From Lota lota (lineage: Eukaryota > Chordata > Actinopteri > Gadiformes > Lotidae), in NCBI GenBank assembly GCA_026745465.1, contig JACYXH010000312.1:964262-1028261 (forward strand): 64,000 bases of DNA, in the 5' to 3' direction. The translations under genes were made by a program, and so were the position numbers. This document shows positions 35,291 to 48,984 of the stretch, piece by piece. Positions within the stretch are counted from its first letter, which is position 1. Each line of letters opens with the position of its first letter. The notes below the pieces were generated by a model. It ran no database searches. It was not told where the DNA came from and saw only the letters and a list, made by a program, of their open reading frames with translations.

Positions 35291-36532
35291 CACTATATCG
35301 CCAAAAGTATTGGGACACCCCTCTGAATCATTGAATTCAGGTGTTCCAAACACTTCCATGGCCACAGGTGTATAAAATCAAGCACCTAGGCATGCAGACT
35401 GCTTCAACAAATATTTGTGAAAGAATGGGTCGCTCTCAGGAGCTCAGTGAATTCAAGCGTTGAACCATGATAGGTTGCCACCTGTGCAATAGGTCCATTC
35501 GTGAAACTTCCTCACTACTAAATATTCCACGGTCAACTGTTAGTGGTATTATAACAAAGTGGAAGCAATTGGGAACAACAGAAACTCAGCCACGAAGTGG
35601 TAGGCCACGTAAAATCACAGAGCGGGGTCAACGCATGCTGAGGCGCACAGTGCGCAGAAGTCGCCAACTTTCAGTCAATAGCTACAGACCTCCAAACTTC
35701 GTGTGGCCTTCAGATTAGCTGAAGAACAGTGCGTAGAGAGCTTCATGGAATGGGTTTCCATGGCTGAGCAGCTGCATCCAAGCCTTACATCCCCAAGTGC
35801 AATGCAAAGCGTCGGATGCAGTGGTGTAAAGCACACCGCCACTGGACACTAGAGCAGTGGAGACGCGTTCTCTAGAGTGACGAATCACGCTTCTCTGTCT
35901 GGCAATCCGATGTATGAGTCTGGGTTTGGTGGTTGCCAGGAGAACGGTACTTGCCTGACTGCATTGTGCCAAGTGTGACGTTTGGTGGAGGGGGGATTAT
36001 GGTGTGGGGTTGTTTTTCAGGGGTTGGGCTTGGCTCCTTAGTTACAGTGAAAAGGAAATGTTAATGCTTCAGCATACCAAGACATTTTGGACAATTTCAT
36101 GCTCCCAACTTTGTGGGAACAGTTTGGGGATGGTCCCGTCCTGTTCCAACTGACTGCGCACCAGTGCACAAAGCAAGGTCCATAAAGACATGGATGAGCG
36201 AGTTTGGTGTGGAGGAACTTGACTGGCCTGCACAGAGTCCTGACCTCAACCCGATAGAACACCTTTGGGATGAATTAGAGCGGAGACTGCGAGCCAGGCC
36301 TTCTCGTCCAACATTGTGCCTGACCTCACAAATAAGCTTCAAGAAGAATGGTCAAAAATTCTCATAAACACACTCCTCAACCTTGTGGAAAGCCTTCCCA
36401 GAAGAGTTGAAGCTGTTATAGCTGCAAAGGGTGGGCAGACTCCATATTAAACCCTACGGATTAAGAATGGGATGTCATTAACCTTCATGTACATGTAAAG
36501 GCAGGCGTCCCAAAACTTTTGGCAATATAGTG
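35291..36532 (+). mobile_element. Tc1/mariner-like transposon, dead copy
   Basis: Terminal inverted repeats start CACTATATCGCCAAAAGTAT (35291) and, on the other strand from 36532, CACTATATTGCCAAAAGTTT. Each is flanked by TA (35289-35290 and 36533-36534), the standard Tc1/mariner target duplication. The element is 1242 bp, a typical length. It lies next to the last exon of the hmgxb4-like gene and supplies the end of that open frame. Confidence 0.93.
35467..36366 (+). pseudogene. Tc1-like transposase remnant
   Basis: Frame 35467-35718 carries the paired-type helix-turn-helix (IRETSSLLNIPRSTVSGIIT) and the PRSGRPRKITERGQR linker, then a stop. Later pieces in other frames show [16 protein letters not shown] (about 35980-36025), the lead-in to the second catalytic Asp, and SPDLNPIEHLWDELERRL (about 36235-36290), the third acidic region. 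Stops and frameshifts interrupt it, so no active transposase is made. Confidence 0.9.
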
Positions 36533-39512
36533 TACATACATCCAGTATGGGGCGATGTGGGTGGAGTGTGTTTGTTGTTTGTTGTTTGAGTGTGTTTGTT
36601 GACGTGTGGTATACAAATGTGTGTGTGTATTCCCTGTATGGCCCATACCAGTGTGTGTTGCGGGACGCCCCTGAACTCGGGCATGAGGGAGGTGAGGGAG
36701 ACCAGTGGCACCAGGGCACACAGCATGGTGTCCATGAGCAGAGACATGCTGCTGCTGGCACACACCGCCTTCTGCAGGAAACACCATGCCAGTCAAGTCA
36801 ATGGTGCACACTGATATTCTCTACAACAGTGGTACTCAACTGGTCTAGCCTCAGGATCCACATGTGTAATTTGTCAGTATTTATGTACCAATATTACAGC
36901 AATCAACAATGTATCATGTACTGTTAAAATCATGTAGCGATCAAAATGCTGCACTAATTGGGGCTAAACTCTATGAAATAGTAAGACATTGAAACATTAG
37001 TTTATTCATGCAATTCTTAATAAAGATTAAGGTTTGGCATATGCCTTACAACCCACTTATGGGTCAGTCACCAGTAGAGAATCACTGCTCTATTCTATCC
37101 CCTTCCTATCTCATCCCCACGCTTGTCTGGGATTGTACATTTGGTCGCTATGTGTGTGTTGTTGTTTGGAAGTTAGTTAATCTGTCTCTGCTTTTACATC
37201 CGTACATTGCTAAATCATCAGATGAAGACTGAAGGGTAGTGTATACATGTCCCACGTAAATTGATTCATGTTAGTGCCATTATTTGTTAAAATGTACATA
37301 ATTGTATTCGTATTAATAATGCAATAACTAGAATCTCCATCCATCCTAGAGTATTATAGTGCACAGTTCAACTACAAATATTTAGGATCTGTGAAATATT
37401 TAATCAAAATGACTGACCATTAGACCAACTAATATAGTAAAGGAGGAAGGTTAGTAGTAGGAATATTTATATTGGAATATTGTTGATTTTTCTCCCACAA
37501 AACTCACATCTGTCGCCTGAAGCTCATGACCAATCAAGGCCAGAGACTCCCCCATAAGGTGCAGGTGAGCAGCAGCATTGACCACAACCAGATCAGCACC
37601 ACTAACGTCCCCACACTCAGGGGAGGAGTGGCTAACACTGGCCTGGTCCGTCGTTGGACCGGAGAAAGATGGCACGGCCTCCATGTAGGTCATGGGGCTC
37701 TTGGTGGTAGTTTGTAAACCAGGCATTGATATGATTGGATAAGGCCTGTGGTGGGCTATTGGGTTGGTAACAAAGTCATAGTGGCTAGTGAACGTGGATT
37801 CAAATGAATTGTGTTTGTCATTTAGATAGTCCCAGTACTCAGCTAGGGGACTACCGGGTTCCTGCAAGGACAAACAGAGAGAACACAAAACAGGAAAATG
37901 GAAACTGAATTCCAAACAAGCCTGAACAATGAACAAACCAAGCAACTTTAAAAAACGATCACTATAGTCTGATAATCTATAATTTAGCCTGAAGATAATT
38001 TGACAACACATCTTGATAAGCACTATTCTACAGGCGAGATTTGAGTAAAGCTTGGTTGTAACTTCATATGCACGTACATACTATACACAGGAATCACCAA
38101 GAAATACAAATAAAATGAAATATTTGACAAATATCCATGCAAGCTAAATTAATTTAATTTAGCATGCATATTACTTTTACCTTGTGAGGCAGCTGGATTC
38201 ACGAGATCATGATCAAGCGAGAATCCATCTTGCCAGGCTTCAAGTTTTGCGTTTGTGGCCGAACCAGGGGTTCGGACCAATCAGCATTTAATGAAAACCT
38301 ACGTGATCTACATGATAGATGGTGATAGACTGATAGTTCAACTAATCACCACCCAAGTATTTTTTTAAAGTGCCTTCCCTTTTCCAAACAGTTCCTAAGG
38401 ACAACATCCCAGATGGTTCTGTGTAACAAACCATCTGGTGCATAAAGTCAGCATTCCTTCAATCAACAGTTACCTCAATTGTGCCCTCTGCTGGAGAATC
38501 GGTATGCAACAGGTTGTCTTCAGTGCCATACTACATAAACTTGAATACTCGCTGATACTCTAAAAATGGTGCCATGTAGATAGTTTTACAGTCCTATAAA
38601 CAACAAATATAACATTTGTTGAGGCTAATTTAGCCTCATTCGCTAGCCTGACTGCCATTTTTGATGTTGTTGAGGGATACTTAGCATTGAATTGGTACAT
38701 TCTGGTGATCCTTGGGCCTGAGGACATAGGAGAAACCCTGATCATTCTATCAATCACTTCCATGGTTGCCCCACCTTCTCCTCTCCTCCGTCTCTCCATC
38801 CTTCCCGCAAGGCCTGGATTTGGCATGCTGGGGGGAGGCCTGGGTTGTACTCTCTGCCGTTAACTGCAACTCATTTGCATTTGTCATTTATTGAACAGCT
38901 AGAGGTTCATTGCCAAGAAGATTGCTACCATTCACCTATTGTTGACTTAGTCTTGAAGAAAATAAATCGATACTTCTTCATATATGGGTCATACATGCAA
39001 GTACATGTGACCAAATATGTGGCCCTAAGGACATAGTGCATTGGTCTTTTCACCTGTGGTTATGACCGTATGGACAAACTACGTTATGCACATCTTCCTT
39101 TCTAAAACCCCTATATATTCTTCATACTTCACTTGAAGACTTATGGTCTGCCTCTACCAATTTCTTTTAAATTTTCCACATAAGATGAAAAAAGTGTGTT
39201 CTTACTGCTGAATTGTCTCATCTTGTTTTGTGGGGCCTTTGGTTCCTGAAAAGATGAATCAAGCTAGTTATACATTTAAATATATGGTGAAGTGAAGTTG
39301 CAATATGAGAACAAGTGGACACAATTGCGATCTAGAATCAGATCTTAGGAGTCAGACATGCACCTTGTGTGTCACCGTGGTGCTGAACTCTTGGTCGCTG
39401 GAGTCTTGCTCCACCACGTCGTCCACATCTAACAGAAAGTCTCTGTAGGATCGTTTCCGCTCTCTTTGGCTGTGGCCAATCACAAGCCCGGATTCAACGT
39501 CCATGTGTTCAC
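36478..39512 (-). pseudogene. hmgxb4: hmgxb4 paralogue, partial, HMG box not found, C-terminus in a transposon
   Basis: HMGXB4 is a nuclear HMG-box protein. Exon 39512-39364 encodes SGLVIGHSQRERKRSYRDFL, matching the N-terminal SQREKKRSYKDFL region of HMGXB4. Exon 39245-39206 follows in phase (EPKAPQNKMRQFS). Exon 37861-37508 ends in NAAAHLHLMGESLALIGHEL, and exon 36771-36478 continues in phase with SSSMSLLMDTMLCALVPLVS, the conserved HMGXB4 C-terminal domain. I find no HMG box or Lys-rich middle exon between 39206 and 37861, and the phases on either side (1, then 0) do not fit, so an exon is missing or unrecognised. The last 17 codons of the final exon lie in the Tc1 element. It could be a truncated gene or a pseudogene. 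hmox1 next door supports the identity: the two are linked on human 22q12.3. Confidence 0.65.
38560..38826 (-). other. Unrecognised open frame in hmgxb4-like intron
   Basis: An 88-codon minus-strand frame of ordinary, non-repetitive composition (for example MEVIDRMIRVSPMSSGPRIT). I do not recognise it. It could be a fragment of a transposon or a cryptic exon of the hmgxb4 paralogue; nothing in it resembles an HMG box. Confidence 0.2.
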
Positions 39513-39519
39513 CTGTAAA

Positions 39520-40645
39520 CAGCAGGAATAATAATAATAAATATAGCCGCAAGTTGCAATTGCGGGGTTCAAACCAACACACATGGTGATATGGACATAT
39601 AGCATCTTTAATACCACTATCAATATAATATAGTCAATATAGTGTTTGCATTGTTTAAATGTCCTGATGTGACTTGGCTAGAACTTTATGGGGATGTTCA
39701 ATAGGTTTAACTCCATTATGATTTGTGATGACTGGATAAACTTTGCCATAAAGCCATTTGTTTAAAGGCACAATAGTAGCAAGTATATCAAATAGGGTTG
39801 GAGTTATGACTAAAGTTGACATAGTAGTTGTAGTTACATTGTTGCTTCCAACATGAAAACAATCTCATGATGATAAGCCTAACCCTGTCTTATGTGCTGA
39901 GGGTAGCCATGTTTTAATCATAACTAAGTTTACTTAGATATGAGCCGTGTTCCAAAGCCTTCAAAGTGCTGGACACAGGTAGAAATGACCTACAAAGGCA
40001 CCTTGATCATGTAGAAATGACAGCACACTTGCATTAAGAACCCATAAGTGCCGGACCCTCGAACCGCTTTGCATGATGGGATATAGTGCGTAAATAAATG
40101 CATTCGTACACAACCGTATTTCACATTACCTACACAACACTGTATTTTCCACATATTTGTACTATTTGAGTATTTTGACCCGGTGTTTGCTACAATATAT
40201 GTATTAATTGGCATCATACTATATTTTTAAAGCACTGCCTTTGAGGGTTGCTGTCATGTGTTATGTGTTGTTACTGGAACCAGGAAGTGTTGTCTTCATA
40301 GGCAAAAGTTTGCATTGCGTCTCACCTCGCTTGAACCTATGTAATTGTAAGAAGGAAATCATAATCACCCATTCACACAAGTCTCACATATGACATAAAA
40401 TCAGTAAACATCCCACTGGACATTGCAAAGAGCATGAAACACGACAACATATACTTGTTCAGTGAGACACAGTGAAACACAGTGACATGTCATTGGAGGG
40501 TCATCAAATAAAGCGCAGCATTGCATTATTGATTTGGTAAGGGCAACTAACTTAATATAGAATATATACGGCACATGTGGTATGGTAATGCACCATTAGG
40601 CTTGTTTGACATATGTTTCTCTGTGGCAAACTAAACTTGTTTACT

Positions 40646-40701
<56 letters not shown>

Positions 40702-40740
40702 ATGTGTTATAATTGTGTAACGTTCTATCTAGGCTGAGAA
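39520..40740. other. Spacer upstream of hmgxb4-like exon
   Basis: No first exon for the hmgxb4-like gene could be identified. There is a CA array at 40649-40696. Confidence 0.45.
40649..40696. repeat. (CA)n microsatellite
   Basis: A pure CA array of about 48 bp. Confidence 0.95.
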
Positions 40741-40744
40741 CTGT

Positions 40745-42620
40745 AATATGAATGATTCACGGCTGGCGAAACTACAACAAAAACACTGAAAAACAAAGCA
40801 GAAGACAAAATGCTAGTTACAAAGCTACACTAACTTTGAATACAGCAAAAGCAAATTCCTGCTCAGAATGGCGTACCCATCAACGTTGCTGCTTTTGTCA
40901 CCAAAAGGGATTTAAGATCAATAGGACTACAATGGACCAAATGGGTGCAAAGGTTTGAGAACTACAATCATTGCCATGAACATTACAGGAGACACTAGGT
41001 GAAATGCATTGTTGCATTTTGCAGACAAACACAATACTTTGGCAGTAGAGACAGACAAATACGTGGGTACTAAAATGAAGCAAGCAGGGTATTTTTCACC
41101 AAATAAGATATATTCAGTACCAGGTGTATGTTTTAAAGAAAGCAGTACAACAACCAGAAGAATTGGAGAGCCCGACACGGACCTGGACAAGCTTCTTGAC
41201 CATGGGATCAAACAGGGGGTGCATGCAATACATCAGCAACAACAGCCAGCTGCCAAGAAACGATTCAAATAACCACTACAGGAAGTATGGGTCAAAACAA
41301 AGGCAGCCCCAAAGAGAATACGAGCCAAAACCCAGAGATAATGGTACAAAACAGAGTACAGATAAGAAAGTGCTCCTAGAGACTGGTACAACATAATGAC
41401 TCCAGACCAGGTTAATCTAGCAGCGATGACGCATGTTTGTAATCAACACTAATTATAACATTGCACACCCACGGACACATTCAGCTGAATGGTGTCAAGA
41501 TAATCAGCGTTGATAGGAGCTGCAGTAAACGTCATCAGTGAAATAGTGCACTGAGGCCATGCCGACAGATCAGTTCAGCTAAGATCACCATATTTCCATA
41601 TGGCTCAACCCACCCACTACCCATGGTTGGGGGCATTCACATGCAGCGCAGAGGCATGAGACAAAAATACTGAAAGCACATTCTATGTAATGCCAGGTGA
41701 ATGCAGCTCTCTGATAAGCTACAAAACAGCAGAGGAGCTAGGCCTCATCACAATTATAAACGGTGTCCTCCCCAACGAGGTGTACAGTGGCAGATGAAGT
41801 AGTGTAGTTACCGAGAGCTGTTTCAGGGAATAGGTTTAATGTGAAGCTGCACATCAACACTGATGTTCAGCCTACATGTCAGCCACACACAGGCAGGCAT
41901 CCTTCCGCATTCGTCAGAAGTTCAAGACAGAGCTGGAGAACCTGGAACCTTAACCTGACCGTGGGTTTCCCCATGTGTCCCATCATGACGCCCCTAAAAC
42001 CTCAGGACCCATCGTGACGCCCTTAAAACCTAAGGACCCATTGTGACACCCCCAAAACCTAAGGACCCATCATGATGCCCTCAAAACCTAAGGACCCATC
42101 ATGATACCCTCAAAACCTAACGACCCATCATGACACCCCCAAAACCCAAGGACCCATCGTGACACCCCCAAAACCTAACGACCCATCATGACACCCCCAA
42201 AACCCAAGGACCCATCGTGACACCCCCAAAACCTAACGACCCATCATGACACCCCCAAAACCCAAGGACCCATCGTGACACCCCCAAAACCTAACGACCC
42301 ATCATGACACCCTCAAAACCTAAGGACCCAGACATGGTCAGAATCTGTGCTGACATGCGCCAAGCGAACACTGCCTTTCAACCGGCACATCACCTGCTCG
42401 AGATCATCTGGAACACCCCCAGTTCAACAAAGGGAGCCGATAATCCAGCAGACTACATGTCCCGTCATCCTGTTCCAGCACAAGAGGTAAACACACAGGA
42501 TTGCGAAGGAGTAGGTCAATGTTGTGGTACAGCACAGTACCCCCAAAGTAATGACTCTAGGAGAGATCCAGGAAGAGACTCTCAAAGACTCAATCCTACA
42601 ACAAGGGACCCATTTTAACA
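40745..42620 (+). mobile_element. Remnant of a third Ty3/gypsy-like element
   Basis: Short plus-strand pieces, in order: a Cys-containing gag-like stretch (QRCCFCHQKGF, about 40880), a degraded basic region near 41230-41390, reverse-transcriptase entry VRICADMRQAN (about 42337-42369), and an RNase H tail STKGADNPADYMSRHP (about 42426-42474). The pieces joined here were once hundreds of residues apart, so large deletions have occurred. A minisatellite sits directly before the RT motif. No LTRs were found. Confidence 0.65.
41977..42331. repeat. 29-bp minisatellite within gypsy remnant
   Basis: About 12 tandem copies of a 29-bp unit containing GACCCATCATGACACCCCC and AAAACCTAAG. It runs into the RT-coding motif (KPKDPDMVRICADMR), which indicates that it grew from the coding sequence just before that motif. 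Higher-order alternation (CCTAACG versus CCCAAGG variants, period 58) is visible at about 42110-42300. Confidence 0.92.
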
Positions 42621-42894
42621 CTGCTAAACTAAAGTGTTTAAGCGATAGTTAAAGTAGTCTGTTTGATTATTAAATGGTTAAAAATATCGCTCCCATGTTG
42701 TGTTCAACAGAAAGGAAAACCAAATGCATGCCCCACAACTGGTACATCGTGCCATACCAGTTGGTGGCTGTTGTCGGATGAATTTCCTTGGTGGTGAACA
42801 TGTCTATTCGGTGTCACATTATAGTTGGGTTATGGTGTTTGTTAACATTGGGCAGGAAAGGTGGGTGTTTCATTGATGTGTGTCAAAGCACCAG

Positions 42895-43195
42895 TAATGG
42901 TCAATGTGTTAAGGTTGGGGTAGAGGGGAGGTTAAGGTTAGAACAGAGAGGATGTTAAGGTTATGATAAAGGAGACAGGTGAGGTTAAGGTTAGGATAGA
43001 GAGAGGTTAAGGTTAGGATAGAGGGGAGGGTGGAGGTTAAGTTTAGGATAGAGGGGAGATTAGAGTTAGGATAGAGGGGGGTTTAAGGTTGGAATAGAGG
43101 TGGAGGTTAAGGTTGGAATAGAGGTGGAGGTTAATGTTAGATTAAAGGGGAGGTTAAGGTTGTGATAGAGTGAGCAAGGGGAGGTTAAGATTATA
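42895..43195. repeat. Imperfect minisatellite, GAGGTTAAGGTTAGGATAGA-like
   Basis: About 12 irregular copies with a period near 23-26 bp, upstream of the hmox1 promoter. Confidence 0.85.
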
Positions 43196-43199
43196 GGAT

Positions 43200-44118
43200 T
43201 CACACACAAAAACATACACAATAGAAATCTAGTATAAACATGAAACTAATAGTCCTGTTATTTTACTTAACATCCAAATATAAAATTAACCTTTGAGAAA
43301 TCATCCAACCTTGTTAAGTATTACGGATTAAGGAAACTATCAAAATCCCATTTCACAGTGGCGTCAAGTGTGAAGACTTGTTAAAGCATGTAATCTAACC
43401 TAACCTAACCTTCTTGGGCCACGGTTGAAGTGCAGGTTTCTGGCGAACGTCCGCAGTGAACTTGTAGCATGCGAATAGGCCTGTTTGATAAAAAATAGGA
43501 AAGGCTCGGTTCAGCAATTGAATGTGCTGATCAGTGCGAAAAACCAGTAGACAGACCTCGAAAAATCATGTCTGAAGAGACGACGGGCCACGTTAACCAT
43601 GTGCACGGACGTCAAATGAACACGTGAAACTGATTACTGATGTTGAACATTGAAGGCAGTCCATATTTTTTTGCCCACTCACTTTTTGAGCCTCTAGAAC
43701 AACCTGCTCTCTCATAGTTAATAAACGTACACAGGTCATGGTCCATTAGGAAGTCTAAAAGCTGCACCATCATGTTTAGTGCTCTCCCTCGGCTCCCTCC
43801 CGCCGCTGTTTTTTCCATCGACGTGTTGCTCAATCAAGTCCCTCCCACATGGACCATGCCCCCCCCCCGCTCCCACCCCACCCCCCTTTGCCCTGATTTT
43901 CTATTGGTGCCCAGATTTGCAACGTCATGATAACTTCTGCAGTACCTCCCCGCCGTTGTTCGGTCCCTCTTTTGTTCTTGGTTCAATGTGCCCTGTCATG
44001 TTTAGCAGAGGTCCTGTGACCAGCGTTCTTGTTCCAACGTAATGTCGAGTCAGCCGCAGCAATGGGCCGCTTCCTGTTTGTTAGTACGACCGGAGGGGAG
44101 GAGACGAAGGACGCTCCA
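43200..44118. promoter_or_regulatory. hmox1: hmox1 upstream region
   Basis: No coding gene. I looked for the stress-response element of hmox1 genes (TGCTGAGTCA or its complement) and did not find a clear match in this stretch. A short CTAACCTAACCTAACC run lies at about 43392-43410. Confidence 0.4.
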
Positions 44119-44124
44119 TATAAA
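44119..44124 (+). promoter_or_regulatory. hmox1: hmox1 TATA box
   Basis: TATAAA in the context CTCCATATAAAGAG, about 125 bp before the first splice donor. Transcription would begin near 44150, giving a noncoding first exon that ends at 44246 (donor GTGAGT). Confidence 0.7.
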
Positions 44125-44394
44125 GAGAAGGCAGCAGATGCAGACAGAACAGAAACAGCACCGCGCTTCCAGACTAAAGAGAGTGTAGCACTGAGGTCTT
44201 GAACAACAAACAACTGAAGTCACCGAAATAACATTTTCTTCCTCTGGTGAGTAGCTATACTATTATTATTATCACCAGTAATACAATCTAGAAGGCTATT
44301 GCTGACCCCTTGTGTAATGGTATTGCTTGTTTAATGGTGTTGGTAAAATAAAAAAAGGATGTGTTAGTTACGTGTGTACTTTCTGCAGACAGAT

Positions 44395-47041
<2,647 letters not shown>

Positions 47042-47945
47042 GAGAAAAAAAAAGGAGTTGTTTTTATAAAATGTTCAATGCCCATAGTGATGCAGCCCAA
47101 AAGCCTCATGTAGCCTACAGAGCTGTAATGCAAAGCATGTCTCGACTCAGGATTAGTGCAACACTCCTTATCTAATAAGGAGGCCTACCCCAAGGTATTT
47201 TATTATATTTGATCATATAAAATATTTGATATTATATGGGTCCTTATAAGTCTGCACTTCAACACTGAACACTGTGTAATAGTTCTACATTTCTTTATAT
47301 AATTTAGTGTTGACATTTTTTGTCTTATTGTAAGGGGCGATGCATTTGTCAAAAAAAAGAGAAATATTTTTCAACAAGAAACATTTGTGTAGAGATACTG
47401 TGCATACTAAAATATGTGTTATTTTCTTAGCTCAATCTGTTTGTATACATATTCAATACTGTATTGTTTGTAGATGTAGATGGTGAGCAGTTAGTTGTTT
47501 CCTTATTTATGTAATTGTACTCTAATATTCATGTTCATCTCCTTACATATTTCTTATTTCAGATTATTTGTTAATTCGTTGGAGTCTCATTAGTGAGTAG
47601 ATATTATTGTCACTGTACCAGTTATTTTGAGTTCTCGTGAGACTATCCTGATCTTGAATTTTTTTGTTCTGATATTCATTGCAAAACGCAAATTTACAAG
47701 GCTACACAGAGCATTTCTTAACATTATGCAACTTTTTAATCCGATAACGAATATGCAATTTATTATTTAGTAGGTTCTGTTGGGCCACTTAATGTTAAAG
47801 GTTTCAATTGTGAAATGTGTTGAAATGCTTCCATCTACTGGCGAACTAAAAGCACGGCCAACATCAGAAAAAACCCAAACGCTCCTTATACAAAAATATA
47901 TTTGTTGTTTCAAGCCCTTTAAATATATGTAAAAACTTTACAGAG

Positions 47946-47951
47946 AATAAA
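47946..47951 (+). terminator. hmox1: hmox1 polyadenylation signal
   Basis: AATAAA about 900 bp after the stop codon, followed by T-rich sequence. The 3'UTR 47042-47970 contains several ATTT-rich spots, which are common in regulated mRNAs. Confidence 0.6.
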
Positions 47952-47974
47952 CACTTTACATTTTTATTTGTCAT

Positions 47975-48984
47975 CAACTTTTATGATTTTCTTATAGTCA
48001 GCATCACATTCCATCCATGCCAAGGCAACATCTGAAAATAAGAAAGGTATAACAAATGATCATACTTTACACAAATGCTCTTACCTTTAGCTCAAAATAA
48101 CAGTGGTGAAAATGAGACTAAAACTTTACCTTGGAAATAAACCAAACTGACTAAACTATTTAAAATGTTATGTTATATCAATGTTGATTAACAATTCATC
48201 AATTGTTAATTAATTAAAACTAGTGCAGTGCCTTGTTCACAACGTGCATGTTGGAAACGGGCCAAGTGTGAAGTTAAGAATGGATGTCGAGACGACATAA
48301 AAACATAAATACAGAGACTCCTTCCATTTTAGTTAGATGGTTAAAAACACTTTAAACGCACCAGCATACTAACTTGCTCAGCCTCTAAACAACCATGCAA
48401 GTACTAATAAAATTAGTACTTGACATTTATAATCTTTCATTGCTTGCAGAGTTAGTGAAATGTCTGTACAGAGGTCATACATCTAAAGAAGCTGCAAAAT
48501 TGTGACAACTCAATCTCAATATCATAACCTTGCACGGTACAGTTTGCTTTTAAAATGACAATTATGAAACATCCATCTTGACACAACCGTGTACATTTTA
48601 CAGGTAGCAGAGAGGTAAATGTCAATGAAAGAAAAGAAAACAATAAATACATATGACAGTGGCAGCTCTTCCTTTAACATACACTTGCTTAAACCTCCTT
48701 GGATTGAACTGTTGTGTATCAGTATGGAGTCGCTGTAATGCATATTCAGTAGCACTCCCTCAGTAAGGTGCAGCTCCACTCTCTCCTTCAACTGTTCAAT
48801 ATTTGGCAAATATTTTGTGAAAAAAAAGAAAAGGATAAGGCATAAATCTCAGTGTGTGTGTGTGTGTGTGTGTGTGTGGGGGGGGGGGGGGTTCCGTGGT
48901 CTTCTGCCTGGACCAAAGGTGTCTCCATGGGTCATAAGGTGCGTTTGATTTCACAGCTGGGACAGCCACGGGGGGAGGGGGTGC
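47975..48984 (-). other. rnf11: Probable rnf11 3'UTR and intergenic junction
   Basis: No coding gene. The minus-strand sequence after the rnf11 stop is AT-rich and probably holds its 3'UTR. A TG/G array lies at about 48852-48892. Confidence 0.4.

Noticed and set aside
36113..36367. An open frame with SPDLNPIEHLWDEL as a host gene
   Set aside because: It is the C-terminal part of the dead Tc1 transposase between the two terminal repeats.
38170..38290. Intermediate hmgxb4 exon ending at GTAAAAG (about 38180)
   Set aside because: One frame is open between a plausible acceptor and donor, but its exit phase does not fit the next exon (37861) and the sequence does not resemble HMGXB4.
41977..42331. 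29-bp repeats resembling CRISPR repeats
   Set aside because: Head-to-tail copies without spacers, inside a retroelement remnant.
43392..43410. CTAACC repeats as an interstitial telomere
   Set aside because: Only three or four copies of a CTAAC unit. It is too short, and the unit is not the exact vertebrate telomere hexamer.
44012..44026. Antioxidant response element before hmox1 (TGACCAGCG)
   Set aside because: The consensus needs GC after TGACnnn; here it is CG. It is not a valid match.
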